In this document: positions 1-9,228 of the stretch, in pieces
How positions within the stretch are numbered: position 1 is the first letter of the stretch
Layout: every line of letters starts with the position of its first letter
Origin: Labrenzia sp. R4_2
GTDB lineage: Bacteria > Pseudomonadota > Alphaproteobacteria > Rhizobiales > Stappiaceae
Direction: 5' to 3'
DNA length: 64,000 nucleotides
Assembly (NCBI RefSeq): GCF_017743865.1
Contig: NZ_JAGHRJ010000006.1
Span: forward strand, 62,001 to 126,000
Notes under the pieces: generated by a model
The model's input: only the letters and a program-made list of their open reading frames with translations
What the model was told of the DNA's origin: nothing
Database searches by the model: none
Translations under genes and position numbers: made by a program

Positions 1-320
1 ACCGGGCGGCCTGGCCGGGTGACGTACCGGGTCCGCTTGATCCGCTGGCCCGGATGAAACTCGGAAAATCCTATATCTTGCGGTTGCGCAATGAAACGCC
101 CAATGCGCATCCCATCCATCTCCACGGCGTCTCATTCCAACTGCTTCGATCCAACAAACGCAAACTGCCGCCGCTCGTCACAGACACGGCTCTGTTGCTT
201 GAGGAAGAAACGATGGAGGTCGCGCTCGTCGCTGACAATCCCGGCGACTGGGCCTTTCATTGCCACGTGATCGAACACCAGAAAACCGGCCTTGCCGGCT
301 TCTTGAGAATTGAAGACTAG
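1..320 (+). CDS. Multicopper oxidase, C-terminal fragment (cut by window start)
   Basis: Open reading frame continuing from before the window (frame starts at base 3); only about 105 C-terminal residues are visible. The sequence has the cupredoxin copper-binding signatures of laccase/CueO-type multicopper oxidases: HPIHLHG, then HCHVIEHQKTGL. The HCH trio supplies type 1 and type 3 copper ligands. The axial position after the last His is Leu, not Met, which in this family usually goes with a higher-potential type 1 copper. These enzymes oxidise Cu(I), phenols or metal ions in the periplasm using O2. The ATG at 54 is internal, not the start. The substrate cannot be told from the fragment. Confidence 0.9.
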   Translation, partial: RAAWPGDVPGPLDPLARMKLGKSYILRLRNETPNAHPIHLHGVSFQLLRSNKRKLPPLVTDTALLLEEETMEVALVADNPGDWAFHCHVIEHQKTGLAGFLRIED

Positions 321-332
321 ATCACTGAAAGA

Positions 333-653
333 TCAGACAGAAAAAGAGACGCTCGGCACCGAACGCGCGGAGCGGTTGGCGGCAGCATAACTTTCCATCT
401 GGTTCGACCGGTCAAGCGCTGTTTGGGCATATGCCTGATGGGTAATCAGCAGATGCGCAGTGCGCTCGGAAAAAGCATGGGGCCTGGTCTCGACCGGTGT
501 GGCAACAGGCGCCGACGTAGCTTCTTTGCTGGTTGGTACAAATTCTGGCTGCGAGCGTGTTTCGCTATCGCCGGCTGAGGGAACATCCGCCGCCGGACGC
601 TGGCGGATTTTCGGTGGCCGGATGGCGATGATCGGTTGAACTTGCATTTGCAT
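333..653 (-). CDS. Small proline-rich hypothetical protein
   Basis: A polypeptide of about 106 residues on the minus strand, convergent with the multicopper oxidase gene with 12 bases between stops. I do not recognise a family. It begins MQMQVQPIIAIRPPKI and continues with a Pro/Ser/Thr/Glu-rich, probably disordered stretch. The second half (about residues 65-95) is more helix-like. A GGAGAAG ribosome-binding site at 654-660 lies 3 nt from the ATG at 653 and 9 nt from the ATG at 647, so either may be used. A longer ATG start at 677 lacks such a site. The competing frame on the same strand (446-763) has no comparable start signal. Confidence 0.45.
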   Translation of the reverse strand: MQMQVQPIIAIRPPKIRQRPAADVPSAGDSETRSQPEFVPTSKEATSAPVATPVETRPHAFSERTAHLLITHQAYAQTALDRSNQMESYAAANRSARSVPSVSFSV

Positions 654-813
654 CTTCTCCGGTTTGGGCCAGTCCATGGCCAATCTGTTCGGAGGTCCGG
701 GCTCTGTCCGGAACCAAGGTCACAATAGACCCTGTCCCGAAATGAAACTGTGTTTTCAGTCACAGTTTACCGTTCTGCTGAGATCCACACGCACGCGCCC
801 CAAAAACGAAAAA

Positions 814-837
814 GGCCCGGAGCAAAAGCTCCGGGCC
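814..837 (-). terminator. Rho-independent terminator of the 873-1220 gene
   Basis: Perfect 10-bp stem GGCCCGGAGC / GCTCCGGGCC with a 4-nt loop. Read on the minus strand it is followed by a T-rich run (complement of the A-rich 801-813). It lies 35 nt past the stop of the minus-strand gene ending at 873. Confidence 0.75.
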
Positions 838-872
838 AAGGTGTCCAGTGGTACGTCTGGAAACGTCAAACC

Positions 873-1220
873 TCACCTCTCCGTCTTCAGGACGTGACCG
901 GCCCCCCGCTGGCGGGGAAGGGCAGCGGTCGCCCGGTAGGTGTTGACCCCGGTGAGGGGTTCTGTCTGCCTGCCGGACCTTGCCTGAAGCTCACCATCGC
1001 GGGTGGCGATCAAGTGAGCGAGGAAAATAGAATTTGGGCGATACCGGCCCGCAAAAGCATCCTGCTTGCGTTCAAGAACCGGCTCGAGCGGAACCGGCAC
1101 ATGCGAAGAAAAGGCCGTTCTGCGTTCGCTCTCCGTCTCACCGACAGAGGGACGCTTGCGCCTCACATTGGCACGGCCGGTTGATGTAACAGGATTCACT
1201 CGCACGTTTTGACGCCTCAT
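873..1220 (-). CDS. Small basic hypothetical protein
   Basis: 115-residue minus-strand protein, very rich in Arg (start MRRQNVRVNP), with a later stretch FLAHLIATRD and an Arg/Ala-rich tail. From memory this arrangement resembles short conserved alphaproteobacterial proteins of unknown function, but I cannot name a family. Support for expression is the perfect terminator just downstream (814-837) and the coherent ATG start at 1220. No strong ribosome-binding site is visible. A plus-strand frame (750-1184) overlaps it and looks like its shadow. No signal peptide or membrane segment is seen. Confidence 0.5.
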   Translation of the reverse strand: MRRQNVRVNPVTSTGRANVRRKRPSVGETESERRTAFSSHVPVPLEPVLERKQDAFAGRYRPNSIFLAHLIATRDGELQARSGRQTEPLTGVNTYRATAALPRQRGAGHVLKTER

Positions 1221-1519
1221 TGTGTCAGAATGGCACGCTTACCGCGGCTCTCCCTCTGACCTCGCAACTCATGTGCCAGTTTAACGTGGCGTTAACCTTT
1301 TGTCCGCAGAAATCGGCCATTTCGGCCTTCAAAAAGTTAACGGATTGATCAATTTTCGGACATTTTGGCCGGAATACGGGGATTGTGGTGGAAACATCAA
1401 TCCCGTCTTGAAACTTTGCGTTTCGATTTTCCGGTAGTGATTCCCAAGTTGGAAAACCTTGTATTTCCCAAGTTCACCCGGTCATGTTTCCAAGATTGTG
1501 GCCAAAGCATCCCGGTCGT
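1221..1519. other. Intergenic region, about 300 bp
   Basis: No gene seen. It holds the upstream region of the small minus-strand gene (start 1220) and the downstream region of the AraC-type regulator (stop 1520). Two GTTAAC hexamers occur near 1290 and 1337, flanking a short repeated CGGCCATTTCGGCC; I assign no function. Confidence 0.4.
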
Positions 1520-2476
1520 TTAGCCCGAAAAACGCTCCCGGTAGGCCTGGGGACTGACACCAAACCGGCGCTGAAACGCCTGCCGTAACGTTTCTTCCGT
1601 GCCGAATCCGCTGCGGCTTGCAGCTTGCGCAACCGGGCGATCCTGCTCAAGCAGCTGACGGGCCTGATCGAGCCGCAACTCTTCTAAAGTGCGCATCGGG
1701 CTGCGGCCGGTTTCCTTCTTGTAGTGACGGGACAGTGTGCGCGGGCTCATGACCGCCTGTTCGGCCATGTCATTCAGGGTAATGGGGTTCTGGAGGTTCT
1801 CGATCATCCAAGAGTGCAGCTGATCAAAGCGGCCACTGTCGTTTTGAAGTGTCAACGCGGCACTGAATTGGGATTGCCCGCCGGGACGTTTCAAAAACAC
1901 GACCAACTGCCGGGCAACCTGCAGCGCCAGTTCCCGGCCGAGATCTTCTTGAACCAGAGCAAGGGCAAGATCTATTCCGGCCGTCACGCCCGCAGACGTC
2001 CAAATGCTGCCGTCCTGAACATAGATCGGATCGGCTTTCAGCCGGACTTCCGGAAACCTACGTTTGAATTCGGCGCAGCGCTGCCAATGCGTTGCGGCCT
2101 GTTTGCCATCCAGAAATCCGGCTGTCGCCAGCAGAAACGCACCGCTGCACACGGAAGCAATCCGCCGGGCATTCGCGGCCCGAGCGGTCAGCCAGCCGAG
2201 AATATCCGCGTCTTCACACAGGCGGTCGATCCCGTATCCGCCTGGAACCAGAAGCGTATCGATGGCGCTGACATCGTTCGGCAACGGATTTGCGAGAAGG
2301 GCAAGACCGCTGGAACTCTTCACCGGAGAAGTCGCCGACACCGTTTCAACTTCGTAGGCAGCGGTTTTTCCGGCTGCGATCAACTGTTCATTGGCCGAGG
2401 CAAACACCTGCATCGGCCCAGTGATGTCCAGCACCTGGACCGCGTCATAAGCAAGAATTTCAATGCGGCGTGTCAT
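1520..2476 (-). CDS. GlxA family AraC-type transcriptional regulator
   Basis: 318 residues, the usual length for GlxA/FtrA-type regulators. Residues about 1-165 form a DJ-1/PfpI (class I glutamine amidotransferase-like) domain with the SVCSGAFLLATAG nucleophile-elbow motif, probably a sensor and not an enzyme. Residues about 215-315 carry the two helix-turn-helix motifs of the AraC family (NDMAEQAVMSPRTLSRHYK, then GFGTEETLRQAFQRRFGVSP). Family members activate catabolic genes in response to small nitrogenous ligands. The gene is divergent from the DJ-1/PfpI enzyme at 2556, 79 bp away, so that enzyme is the natural regulatory target (inference). Confidence 0.9.
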   Translation of the reverse strand: MTRRIEILAYDAVQVLDITGPMQVFASANEQLIAAGKTAAYEVETVSATSPVKSSSGLALLANPLPNDVSAIDTLLVPGGYGIDRLCEDADILGWLTARAANARRIASVCSGAFLLATAGFLDGKQAATHWQRCAEFKRRFPEVRLKADPIYVQDGSIWTSAGVTAGIDLALALVQEDLGRELALQVARQLVVFLKRPGGQSQFSAALTLQNDSGRFDQLHSWMIENLQNPITLNDMAEQAVMSPRTLSRHYKKETGRSPMRTLEELRLDQARQLLEQDRPVAQAASRSGFGTEETLRQAFQRRFGVSPQAYRERFSG

Positions 2477-2555
2477 TTGGCTTAATTCTTGGGGTAATTG
2501 CCCAGATCGCCAGATGGTGGGCTGCTATCACGGGCCTGTCAATATGGAGGTTCTC

Positions 2556-3224
2556 ATGACCCTGTCTTTCGGAATTCTGATCTTTCCAAATGTCCAGTTG
2601 CTTGATGTTGCCGGACCGAACGATGCTTTTGCAGCTGTACCGGGTGCGAAGGTTCATCTGATCTGGAAAAACTGTGACCCGGTCACGACCACCAGTGGCA
2701 TGGAAATTCGCGCAAATACAACGTTTTCAGAATGCCCGGACCTTGATGTCCTGTGCATCCCGGGTGGCGGCGGCGTCAATCTGTTGCTGCAGGACGAAGA
2801 GGTGCTTGGATTCGTTCGGCGCGCGACGGCAAACGCGCGATACATAACCTCCGTTTGCACCGGATCGCTGGTTCTTGGCCGGGCCGGGCTTTTGAAAGGC
2901 AAACGCGCGACAAGCCATTGGAACGCGGTCGACTTCCTGCCGCAACTGGGCGCCATCCCGGTCCGGGAACGGGTGGTGAAAGACGGCAACCTCTATACGG
3001 CCGGCGGCATCACCTCAGGAATTGATTTCGGACTGGAAATCCTTGCCGAGCTGCTCGGAGAAGAAGAGGCACGCACCGTCCAGCTCGCGATTGAATACGC
3101 CCCGGCCCCGCCCTTTTCATCCGGCACTCCGGACGAAGCGGCACCAAATATCATTGCCGAGGCACGAAAGCGCATGGCGCACTCCCGCCAGGAACGACTG
3201 GACCTTCTTGGCGAACCGGCCTGA
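2556..3224 (+). CDS. DJ-1/PfpI family protein, isonitrile hydratase-like
   Basis: 222 residues, one DJ-1/PfpI domain. The nucleophile motif SVCTGSLVLGRAGLL puts Cys at residue 101 followed by Thr102, and Asp lies at residue 17 (LLDVAGP). These positions coincide with the catalytic residues reported for Pseudomonas isonitrile hydratase (InhA), which converts isonitriles to N-formamides; the substrate here remains uncertain. The start is the ATG at 2556, with GGAGG five bases upstream; a longer upstream frame from 2463 has no ribosome-binding site and runs over the divergent promoter. Probably cytoplasmic. Paired with the GlxA-type regulator on the other strand. Confidence 0.85.
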   Translation: MTLSFGILIFPNVQLLDVAGPNDAFAAVPGAKVHLIWKNCDPVTTTSGMEIRANTTFSECPDLDVLCIPGGGGVNLLLQDEEVLGFVRRATANARYITSVCTGSLVLGRAGLLKGKRATSHWNAVDFLPQLGAIPVRERVVKDGNLYTAGGITSGIDFGLEILAELLGEEEARTVQLAIEYAPAPPFSSGTPDEAAPNIIAEARKRMAHSRQERLDLLGEPA

Positions 3225-3774
3225 CGGTTGTTTTGGCCCATAAATACATCAGATCTGTGCTTTTGCCGTCCCGGACCCGATCCGGGATCAGCAACCCTCT
3301 AAATTGGTCCCGGCTCAAGACCGGGACAGCAACGGCACGATCATAAGGATCATCCAACCGTCACCGCTCCTGCGAGCCGCTCCTCCATCAGCCTGATTGG
3401 AAGAACGCGATCTGATTCGCGTAACCTTTAGAGTATTGCTCGGGGTGAACAGCAGTATGGATCTCTGTATCCAGGCAGGAGCCGACAGGCAAAGGACAGT
3501 TCCTGCCAGATTTTGACCAACGTCATCCCGACGTTGCGAAACACCGGTAAGTATCTGTATCCAATGGACAGATCGGAGTGTTTTCGAACTCGGCAATTCG
3601 AAAAAATACGTCTGGTTTTCGGCGGTCAAGGAACACCGCAAACAATCGATCGCGAATTGTCTCCTGTCAGACTTGGATAAGTCAGCTTCAAGTATGGTAT
3701 CAGTGATATTTATACGATGACGGAAGCGTGTTTGGCAGTTTGACCTTGGATCATTCGGATTGATGGAGATTGAT
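3225..3774. other. Intergenic region, about 550 bp, with palindromic repeats
   Basis: No convincing gene. A 184-codon minus-strand frame (3315-3869) has no family resemblance and overlaps the start of the next gene. The region contains the palindromic repeat pair listed at 3268-3327; the rest shows nothing I can name and should include the promoter of the lytic transglycosylase gene. Confidence 0.5.
3268..3327. repeat. Pair of palindromic repeat units (REP-like)
   Basis: Two GC-rich palindromes 20 nt apart: TCCCGGA (3269-3275) / TCCGGGA (3281-3287) with a 5-nt loop, and GTCCCGG (3307-3313) / CCGGGAC (3321-3327) with a 7-nt loop. The core resembles the GTCCCGGACTTGATCCGGGA type palindromes scattered through alphaproteobacterial intergenic regions. 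Copy number elsewhere in this genome is not visible. Confidence 0.5.
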
Positions 3775-4602
3775 ATGACACCAAAACGGGCCGCACTGCG
3801 AATGGTGGCGATTGTTGCCGGTGCTTTGATAGCCACACCGGCCTTGGCCGCATCTTGTATCACCAGCAAGGGGCAATTTGGGGCCTACAAACAGCAGCTC
3901 GCACAGCAGGCCGCTGCATCAGGTGTCAAGAAACGCGGTCTGCAAGCGCTGCAACAGGCAAAGCTGTCCGGTATCACATGGCGGTTTGAATCAAACCCGG
4001 CGTCACAATCCAGCATGCGCTATCGCAGCCCTGAACAGTTCCTGAAGAGCCGCTTCTCAAGCGTGAACACGTTTGTTTCCGGCGCCAAACGCAAACTCCA
4101 GCAGAACGCCAGACTGTTTCAATCTATTGAGCAGCGTTACGGGGTCCCGGGATCTATCCTCGTTGCAATCTGGGGATATGAAACGAATTGGGGCGGGTAT
4201 ACCGGAAACACGCCCATTGTCAGCGGTGCTGTTACCCTCGCCTCCTATTGCCGCCGTCATCCGCGCTTTGAGGACGATGCCATCGCTGCGCTCCAACTGG
4301 TTGATCGGGGCCTGATCACCGGCAACAGCCGCGGCGGGCCGTCAGGTGAACTCGGGCACATGCAGTTTCTGGCGGGTAACTGGGTGCGTTTTGCCGTCGA
4401 CGGAAATCGCGACGGCCGTGCAGATCCCAACAATGCAGCCGACGCGCTTGCAACGGCAGCAAACATGCTTCGCCGCAATGGGTGGCGGGCCGGACGGTCT
4501 TTTGCGGACGGGTCTGCCAATTTCCGGGTTCTCTCAACCTGGAATGACAGCGGCAACTATCAACGCGCCATCGCCTATGCGGCTGGCTTGATCGACCAAT
4601 AA
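3775..4602 (+). CDS. Lytic murein transglycosylase, MltB-like
   Basis: 275 residues with an N-terminal signal peptide (hydrophobic core VAIVAGALIATPALAA), so exported. The SLT-type domain carries the catalytic Glu136 in IWGYETNWGGYTG, followed by SGAVTLASYCRRHPRF and ELGHMQFLAGNW, typical of MltB-family enzymes that cleave the MurNAc-GlcNAc bond to give 1,6-anhydro-muropeptides. It lacks the C-terminal peptidoglycan-binding domain found in some relatives. The start is the ATG at 3775, six bases after GGAG; ATG 3763 and TTG 3760 lie upstream without a better site. A strong terminator follows. Confidence 0.9.
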   Translation: MTPKRAALRMVAIVAGALIATPALAASCITSKGQFGAYKQQLAQQAAASGVKKRGLQALQQAKLSGITWRFESNPASQSSMRYRSPEQFLKSRFSSVNTFVSGAKRKLQQNARLFQSIEQRYGVPGSILVAIWGYETNWGGYTGNTPIVSGAVTLASYCRRHPRFEDDAIAALQLVDRGLITGNSRGGPSGELGHMQFLAGNWVRFAVDGNRDGRADPNNAADALATAANMLRRNGWRAGRSFADGSANFRVLSTWNDSGNYQRAIAYAAGLIDQ

Positions 4603-4636
4603 ACCTGGTTCTGACGCATAAACCCTCAACAAATAA

Positions 4637-4665
4637 AACGGGCGCTTCAAAGCGCCCGTTTTTTT
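4637..4665 (+). terminator. Bidirectional rho-independent terminator
   Basis: 10-bp stem AACGGGCGCT / AGCGCCCGTT with a TCAA loop, followed by seven T on the plus strand. On the minus strand the same stem is followed by TTTTATTT, so it can serve both the transglycosylase gene and the convergent aconitase gene. Confidence 0.9.
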
Positions 4666-4721
4666 CATGTCCGATTAATGAGAGCCGGAGCGACCCTGAG
4701 ATCGCTCTGGATGCAGATATC

Positions 4722-7424
4722 TCAGCTTGTTACCAGGTTCCGCAGGACATAGTGCAGGATGCCGCCGGCCTTGATGTATTCCAGCTCATCCTCGGTATCG
4801 ACGCGGCACAGGCACTCAATGGTTTTGGTGGTGCCGTCCTCATAGGTCACTTCCACATCCATCATCTGACGCGGCTGGATGTCGGCTATGCCCTTGATGG
4901 TCACGCTTTCCTTGCCGGTTATGTTGTGCGACTGCCAGCTTTCTCCCTCTTTGAAGGTCAGCGGGATGACGCCCATTCCGACAAGGTTGGAACGGTGAAT
5001 GCGCTCAAAGGACTGGGCGATGACGGCGCGCACGCCCAACAGCTTGGTGCCTTTAGCAGCCCAGTCGCGGGATGAGCCAGTGCCGTATTCCTTGCCGGCG
5101 AACACCACCAGCGGACGCCCCGCTTCCTGGTATTCCATGCAAGCGTCGTAGATCCACTTTTGCTGACCGTCTTTCATGGTGACGCCGCCTTCGACACCCG
5201 GAACCATCTGGTTCTTGATACGGATATTGGCGAAGGTACCGCGCATCATTACCTGGTGGTTGCCCCGGCGGGAGCCGTAGGAGTTGAAGTCCTTGCGGGC
5301 GACCTGATGCTCGGAAAGGTACTGACCTGCCGGGCTATTTTCCTTGATGGCACCGGCCGGTGAGATGTGGTCGGTGGTAATCGAATCCAGGAACAGCCCC
5401 ATGACCGCCGCGTTCTCGATGTCCTCGAGCGGCTTTGGCTCCATAGTCATGCCTTCAAAATAAGGCGGGTTCTGCACATAGGTGGACCCCGCCGGCCAGC
5501 CATAAGTCATGCCGCCCTCGACCTTGATCGCTCGCCAGTGCTCGTCCCCCTTGAAGACGTCGGAATAGCGCTCACGGAACATCTCTTCGGTGATGGACGA
5601 ACGGATTAGCGCGGTGATCTCTTCCGTGGTCGGCCACAGATCCTTGAGATAGACCGGGTTGCCGTCGCGGTCTTCACCGAGCGGGTCTTCAGCCACATTG
5701 ATGTGCATGGATCCGGCCAGTGCGTAAGCGACCACCAGCGGCGGCGAGGCCAAATAGTTGGCACGCACATCCGGGTTCACCCGGCCCTCGAAGTTGCGGT
5801 TGCCGGACAGAACAGAACAGGCCACCAGATCATTGTCGTTGATGGTCTTGGAAATCGCCGGATCGAGTGGGCCGGAATTGCCAATGCAGGTTGTGCAGCC
5901 ATAGCCGGTCAGGTTGAAGCCGAGCGCATCCAGGTCCTTCTGGACATCGGCCTTTTCCAGATAGTCGGTGACCACTTGCGAGCCCGGAGCCAGCGAGGTT
6001 TTCACCCACGGCTTCACCTTGAGACCTTTTTCCAGCGCCTTTCTGGCAACCAGCCCAGCGCCGATGAGAACAGATGGGTTGGAGGTATTGGTGCAAGAAG
6101 TGATCGCTGCAATCACCACGTCGCCCTCGCCGAGATCGAAATCCTTCCCCTCAACTGCATAGCGCTGACCCGGCTTGTCCAGCACGGCCACATCACCGGC
6201 AGTTGCTGTCGCGCTCTTGATATCTTTCAGCGCTTTGGCAAACTCCGGTGCGGCTTCAGACAAAGTTACCCGGTCTTGCGGGCGCTTCGGACCGGCGAGC
6301 GAGGGCACAACGGTGGAGATATCGAGCTCCAGGGTGTCCGTGAAGGCTGGTTCTTCCGAACCTTCCCGGAACATGCCTTGGGCTTTGGCGTATTCTTCCA
6401 CCAGCGCGACGCGGTCCTTGTCTCGGCCGGTTGCTTCCAGATATTTCAGCGTGTCACTGTCCACGGGGAAGAAGCCGCAGGTCGCGCCGTATTCCGGCGC
6501 CATGTTGGCGATGGTCGCTGCATCTTCCAGGGACAAGTTGTCGAGGCCCGGACCATAGAACTCCACGAATTTACCGACCACGCCCTTGGCGCGCAGCATC
6601 TGCACCACGGTCAGAACCAGGTCGGTGGCGGTAATGCCCTCGTTCAGCTTTCCGGTCAGCTTGAAGCCAATGACTTCCGGGATCAGCATGGAGATCGGCT
6701 GGCCGAGCATGGCCGCTTCCGCCTCGATGCCACCAACGCCCCAACCAAGGACTGCAAGACCGTTGACCATAGTGGTGTGGCTGTCTGTGCCGACCAGCGT
6801 GTCCGGATAGGCGATTTCCTCGCCGTTTTCCTGTTTCGTCCAGACGGTCTGGGCGAGATATTCCAGGTTCACCTGGTGGCAGATACCGGTACCCGGTGGC
6901 ACGGCGCGGAAGTTATCAAACGCGGATTGGCCCCAACGCAGGAACTCGTAGCGTTCGCCATTGCGCTCATATTCAAGTTCCACGTTTTTCTGAAACGCGT
7001 CGCCGGTGCCGAAATAGTCAACCATGACCGAGTGGTCGATCACGAGATCCACCGGCACCTGCGGATTGACCTTCTGCGGATCCCCGCCAAGCTTCACTGC
7101 CGCATCGCGCATGGCGGCAAGGTCAACGACGGCCGGAACACCGGTAAAGTCCTGCATCAGGACGCGCGCTGGCCGGTAAGAGATTTCGTGCGTGGATTTG
7201 CGCGTCTTTAGCCACTCGGCGCAGGCCAGAATGTCGTCTTTCGTCACCGTGCGCCCATCTTCGAAACGCAGCAGGTTCTCCAAGACAACCTTCAGTGAAA
7301 ACGGCAACTTGGAAACACCCTCAAGACCGTTTTTCTCAGCCTCGGGAATGGAAAAATAGGTGTAGGTCTTGCCACCGGCGGTGAGGGTTTTCTTACAGTT
7401 GAAACTGTCGAGGGACTGGGTCAC
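4722..7424 (-). CDS. acnA: Aconitate hydratase A
   Basis: About 900 residues, full length for AcnA, the TCA-cycle enzyme that isomerises citrate to isocitrate with a [4Fe-4S] cluster. The three cluster cysteines are at about residues 444 (SCTNTSNP), 510 and 513 ([12 protein letters not shown]). The swivel domain at the C-terminus includes [18 protein letters not shown] chose the GTG at 7424 because AAGGAG lies 10 nt upstream; an in-frame ATG at 7445 would place that site inside the coding region. The gene ends close to a bidirectional terminator. No clear iron-responsive operator was found upstream. Confidence 0.97.
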   Translation of the reverse strand: MTQSLDSFNCKKTLTAGGKTYTYFSIPEAEKNGLEGVSKLPFSLKVVLENLLRFEDGRTVTKDDILACAEWLKTRKSTHEISYRPARVLMQDFTGVPAVVDLAAMRDAAVKLGGDPQKVNPQVPVDLVIDHSVMVDYFGTGDAFQKNVELEYERNGERYEFLRWGQSAFDNFRAVPPGTGICHQVNLEYLAQTVWTKQENGEEIAYPDTLVGTDSHTTMVNGLAVLGWGVGGIEAEAAMLGQPISMLIPEVIGFKLTGKLNEGITATDLVLTVVQMLRAKGVVGKFVEFYGPGLDNLSLEDAATIANMAPEYGATCGFFPVDSDTLKYLEATGRDKDRVALVEEYAKAQGMFREGSEEPAFTDTLELDISTVVPSLAGPKRPQDRVTLSEAAPEFAKALKDIKSATATAGDVAVLDKPGQRYAVEGKDFDLGEGDVVIAAITSCTNTSNPSVLIGAGLVARKALEKGLKVKPWVKTSLAPGSQVVTDYLEKADVQKDLDALGFNLTGYGCTTCIGNSGPLDPAISKTINDNDLVACSVLSGNRNFEGRVNPDVRANYLASPPLVVAYALAGSMHINVAEDPLGEDRDGNPVYLKDLWPTTEEITALIRSSITEEMFRERYSDVFKGDEHWRAIKVEGGMTYGWPAGSTYVQNPPYFEGMTMEPKPLEDIENAAVMGLFLDSITTDHISPAGAIKENSPAGQYLSEHQVARKDFNSYGSRRGNHQVMMRGTFANIRIKNQMVPGVEGGVTMKDGQQKWIYDACMEYQEAGRPLVVFAGKEYGTGSSRDWAAKGTKLLGVRAVIAQSFERIHRSNLVGMGVIPLTFKEGESWQSHNITGKESVTIKGIADIQPRQMMDVEVTYEDGTTKTIECLCRVDTEDELEYIKAGGILHYVLRNLVTS

Positions 7425-7818
7425 GACGTGTGGTCTCCTTCGCATCCATGGCAGCCTCGCCGCTTCTTGCCGGCCGCCGGTCTACACATTTTGCAGGCCC
7501 CTTGAGAAGAAAAGCCATTTCATCCCAAAAGGTTCCGCAATGGACGCGAACAGAGCCTCTCCCCCATTCTTGTCCCTAAGAAACTCGCGAGAGTCCTATA
7601 CAAAATTCCGAGCGCTTTCACCAGAACAGGCGCAACACCCAAGGCAATAGACGGGTTCAAAAATGCATTGTCTCCGCCCGGCGGACCCTTTTAGGAAACA
7701 GGACCTCGTTTCCGATGGAAATGTATATTCATTATGGAATTACAAGGGCTTCTACACCGCAAAGGCATTTGTGGTATCTATCGACAGACACCGGTGACTT
7801 GCCCTCTGGAAGCACCAT
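7425..7818. other. Intergenic region upstream of acnA, about 390 bp
   Basis: No gene seen. It should contain the acnA promoter on the minus strand. A weak hairpin GGAAAC / GTTTCC lies at 7694-7713 and a GC palindrome TCCGCCCGGCGGA near 7673; neither has a T-run, so I do not call a terminator. Confidence 0.4.
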
Positions 7819-8529
7819 TCAATCCACGTCGTCATCGTCAGACATGTAGGCATCCCAAAGATCCGGACGCCGTTCCCTGGTCAAGCGCTCAGCTTCGGCG
7901 AGACGCCATTCGTGGATTTTCTTGTGATTGCCGGAGGTCAGGACATCCGGGATGGTCAGGCCTTCGAACTCCGCCGGGCGTGTGTAGTGAGGATGCTCCA
8001 GAAGACCGGTTTCGAAGCTTTCCGTATCCGCGCTTTCCATGTTGCCCATCACACCCGGAATCAGGCGAACGATCGCATCCAGCATGGTAATAGCACCGAT
8101 CTCTCCGCCCGACAGGATGTAATCCCCGATGGAGATTTCCTCCAAGTTTCGCGTATCGATGACACGCTGATCAATACCCTCAAACCGGCCGCACACGATT
8201 ACCGCACCGGGCCCTTCTGCCAGCTCATGTGCTTTTGCCTGCGTAAACGGTTTTCCGCGGGGGCTCATCAGAATGCGGGGGCGCGGATCTTCAACCGGAG
8301 CCGCGGCATCAATGGCTTTCGCCAGAATGTCGGCCCGCAGCACCATGCCGGCACCACCACCTGCTGGGGTGTCATCGACGGACCGGTGTTTATCGGTCGC
8401 AAAATCCCGGATCTGGCTGGTTCCAATGTCCCACAGACCTTTCTCCAACGCACGGCCGGACAGGCTTTGTCCGAGTGGCCCTGGAAACATGTCAGGGTAG
8501 AGCGTGAGAATGGTTGCCTTGAAGGTCAT
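7819..8529 (-). CDS. trmD: tRNA (guanine-N1)-methyltransferase
   Basis: 236 residues, normal for TrmD, which methylates G37 of tRNAs reading CUN, CCN and CGG codons and prevents +1 frameshifting. The start [17 protein letters not shown] is typical. The trefoil-knot SAM-binding region is clear: [16 protein letters not shown] then [15 protein letters not shown] at 8529 is preferred; a TTG start 69 nt upstream adds residues not found in the family. Usually trmD directly follows rimM; here a VanZ-like gene on the opposite strand separates them, so trmD must have its own promoter or rely on readthrough. Confidence 0.96.
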   Translation of the reverse strand: MTFKATILTLYPDMFPGPLGQSLSGRALEKGLWDIGTSQIRDFATDKHRSVDDTPAGGGAGMVLRADILAKAIDAAAPVEDPRPRILMSPRGKPFTQAKAHELAEGPGAVIVCGRFEGIDQRVIDTRNLEEISIGDYILSGGEIGAITMLDAIVRLIPGVMGNMESADTESFETGLLEHPHYTRPAEFEGLTIPDVLTSGNHKKIHEWRLAEAERLTRERRPDLWDAYMSDDDDVD

Positions 8530-8703
8530 AAAAGCACCGTGTATTTGCCGCAGTGGGCCAAGATTACACCGGGTCAGCCTTAACGATCCATTTACCAAGT
8601 AAATTGGTAATTCTGTTGCTGTTTACCCGCTTTAGGAGTTTGAAAGCTCTGATTAATCGTCCTTGTGCTAAGTGACAAGGAGATAACAATCAGGTGGTCT
8701 GTC

Positions 8704-9228
8704 GTGCGCCGTTTCCCGAGGATAAAATTCAAACTTCCAGACATCTTTCTTCTTCGGGAAGACCCACATTTTATTGAGCTGTCTATCGGCCGGGTTCTCC
8801 CGCTTGCAGCCCTGATCGCTTTTGGTGTTCTGGTCGGCCTCGTTTTTGAGACCGGCGTCAGCCACCCGTACGATAAAGTTCTCCATATCGCGTTTTTCGC
8901 GCTTTTGACCCTATCGATCCATGCCCTTTTTTGCTGCCGGCTGCGGATCTCAGCTTTCATCGCGATGAGCCTCGGCATCCTGGGCGAAATCGTACAGGGC
9001 ATGCTGCCGCATCACCAAATGTCGGTGCCGGATATTGTCGCAAACGCGATCGGCGTGTCGCTCGTGGTTGCTCTGATCGCTCTGATACGCTCAGAAACCC
9101 GACAGGCGTTGAGTGACGAAACCGATGACATTGATCTTGGGGAAATGGGTTTGAAACCCGTGCCGACCCGTTATCTATCCGGCGAATCGGTCGATGATTC
9201 CGGATCCGGCTTTTCATCCGACAAATAG
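8704..9228 (+). CDS. VanZ-like membrane protein
   Basis: About 174 residues with four predicted membrane segments between residues 30 and 130. The VanZ-like signatures are the DKVLHIAFFALL segment and GEIVQGML followed by SVPDIVANAIGV. The family is poorly defined; VanZ itself lowers teicoplanin susceptibility. The start is uncertain: GTG 8704 has AGGTGG upstream, while GTG 8665 gives 13 more residues without a clear site. The gene lies inside the rimM-trmD block on the opposite strand, and its last 58 bases overlap the 3' end of rimM tail to tail. The hydrophilic C-terminal tail (about 45 residues) is encoded partly by that overlap. Confidence 0.75.
   Translation: MRRFPRIKFKLPDIFLLREDPHFIELSIGRVLPLAALIAFGVLVGLVFETGVSHPYDKVLHIAFFALLTLSIHALFCCRLRISAFIAMSLGILGEIVQGMLPHHQMSVPDIVANAIGVSLVVALIALIRSETRQALSDETDDIDLGEMGLKPVPTRYLSGESVDDSGSGFSSDK

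Noticed and set aside
750-1184. 144-codon plus-strand frame
   Set aside because: Overlaps the minus-strand small basic gene and runs through its terminator hairpin; the minus-strand reading is better supported.
3315-3869. 184-codon minus-strand frame in the gap before the lytic transglycosylase gene
   Set aside because: Overlaps the start and signal peptide of the transglycosylase gene, has no ribosome-binding site and no recognisable family.
5703-7211. 502-codon open frame on the plus strand
   Set aside because: It is fully antisense to acnA, has no family resemblance, and its composition reflects the complementary strand of a GC-rich gene.
7425-7818. Iron-responsive (Irr/RirA) operator before acnA
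   Set aside because: No TTTAGAA-type inverted repeat or RirA-like box was found in the upstream region.
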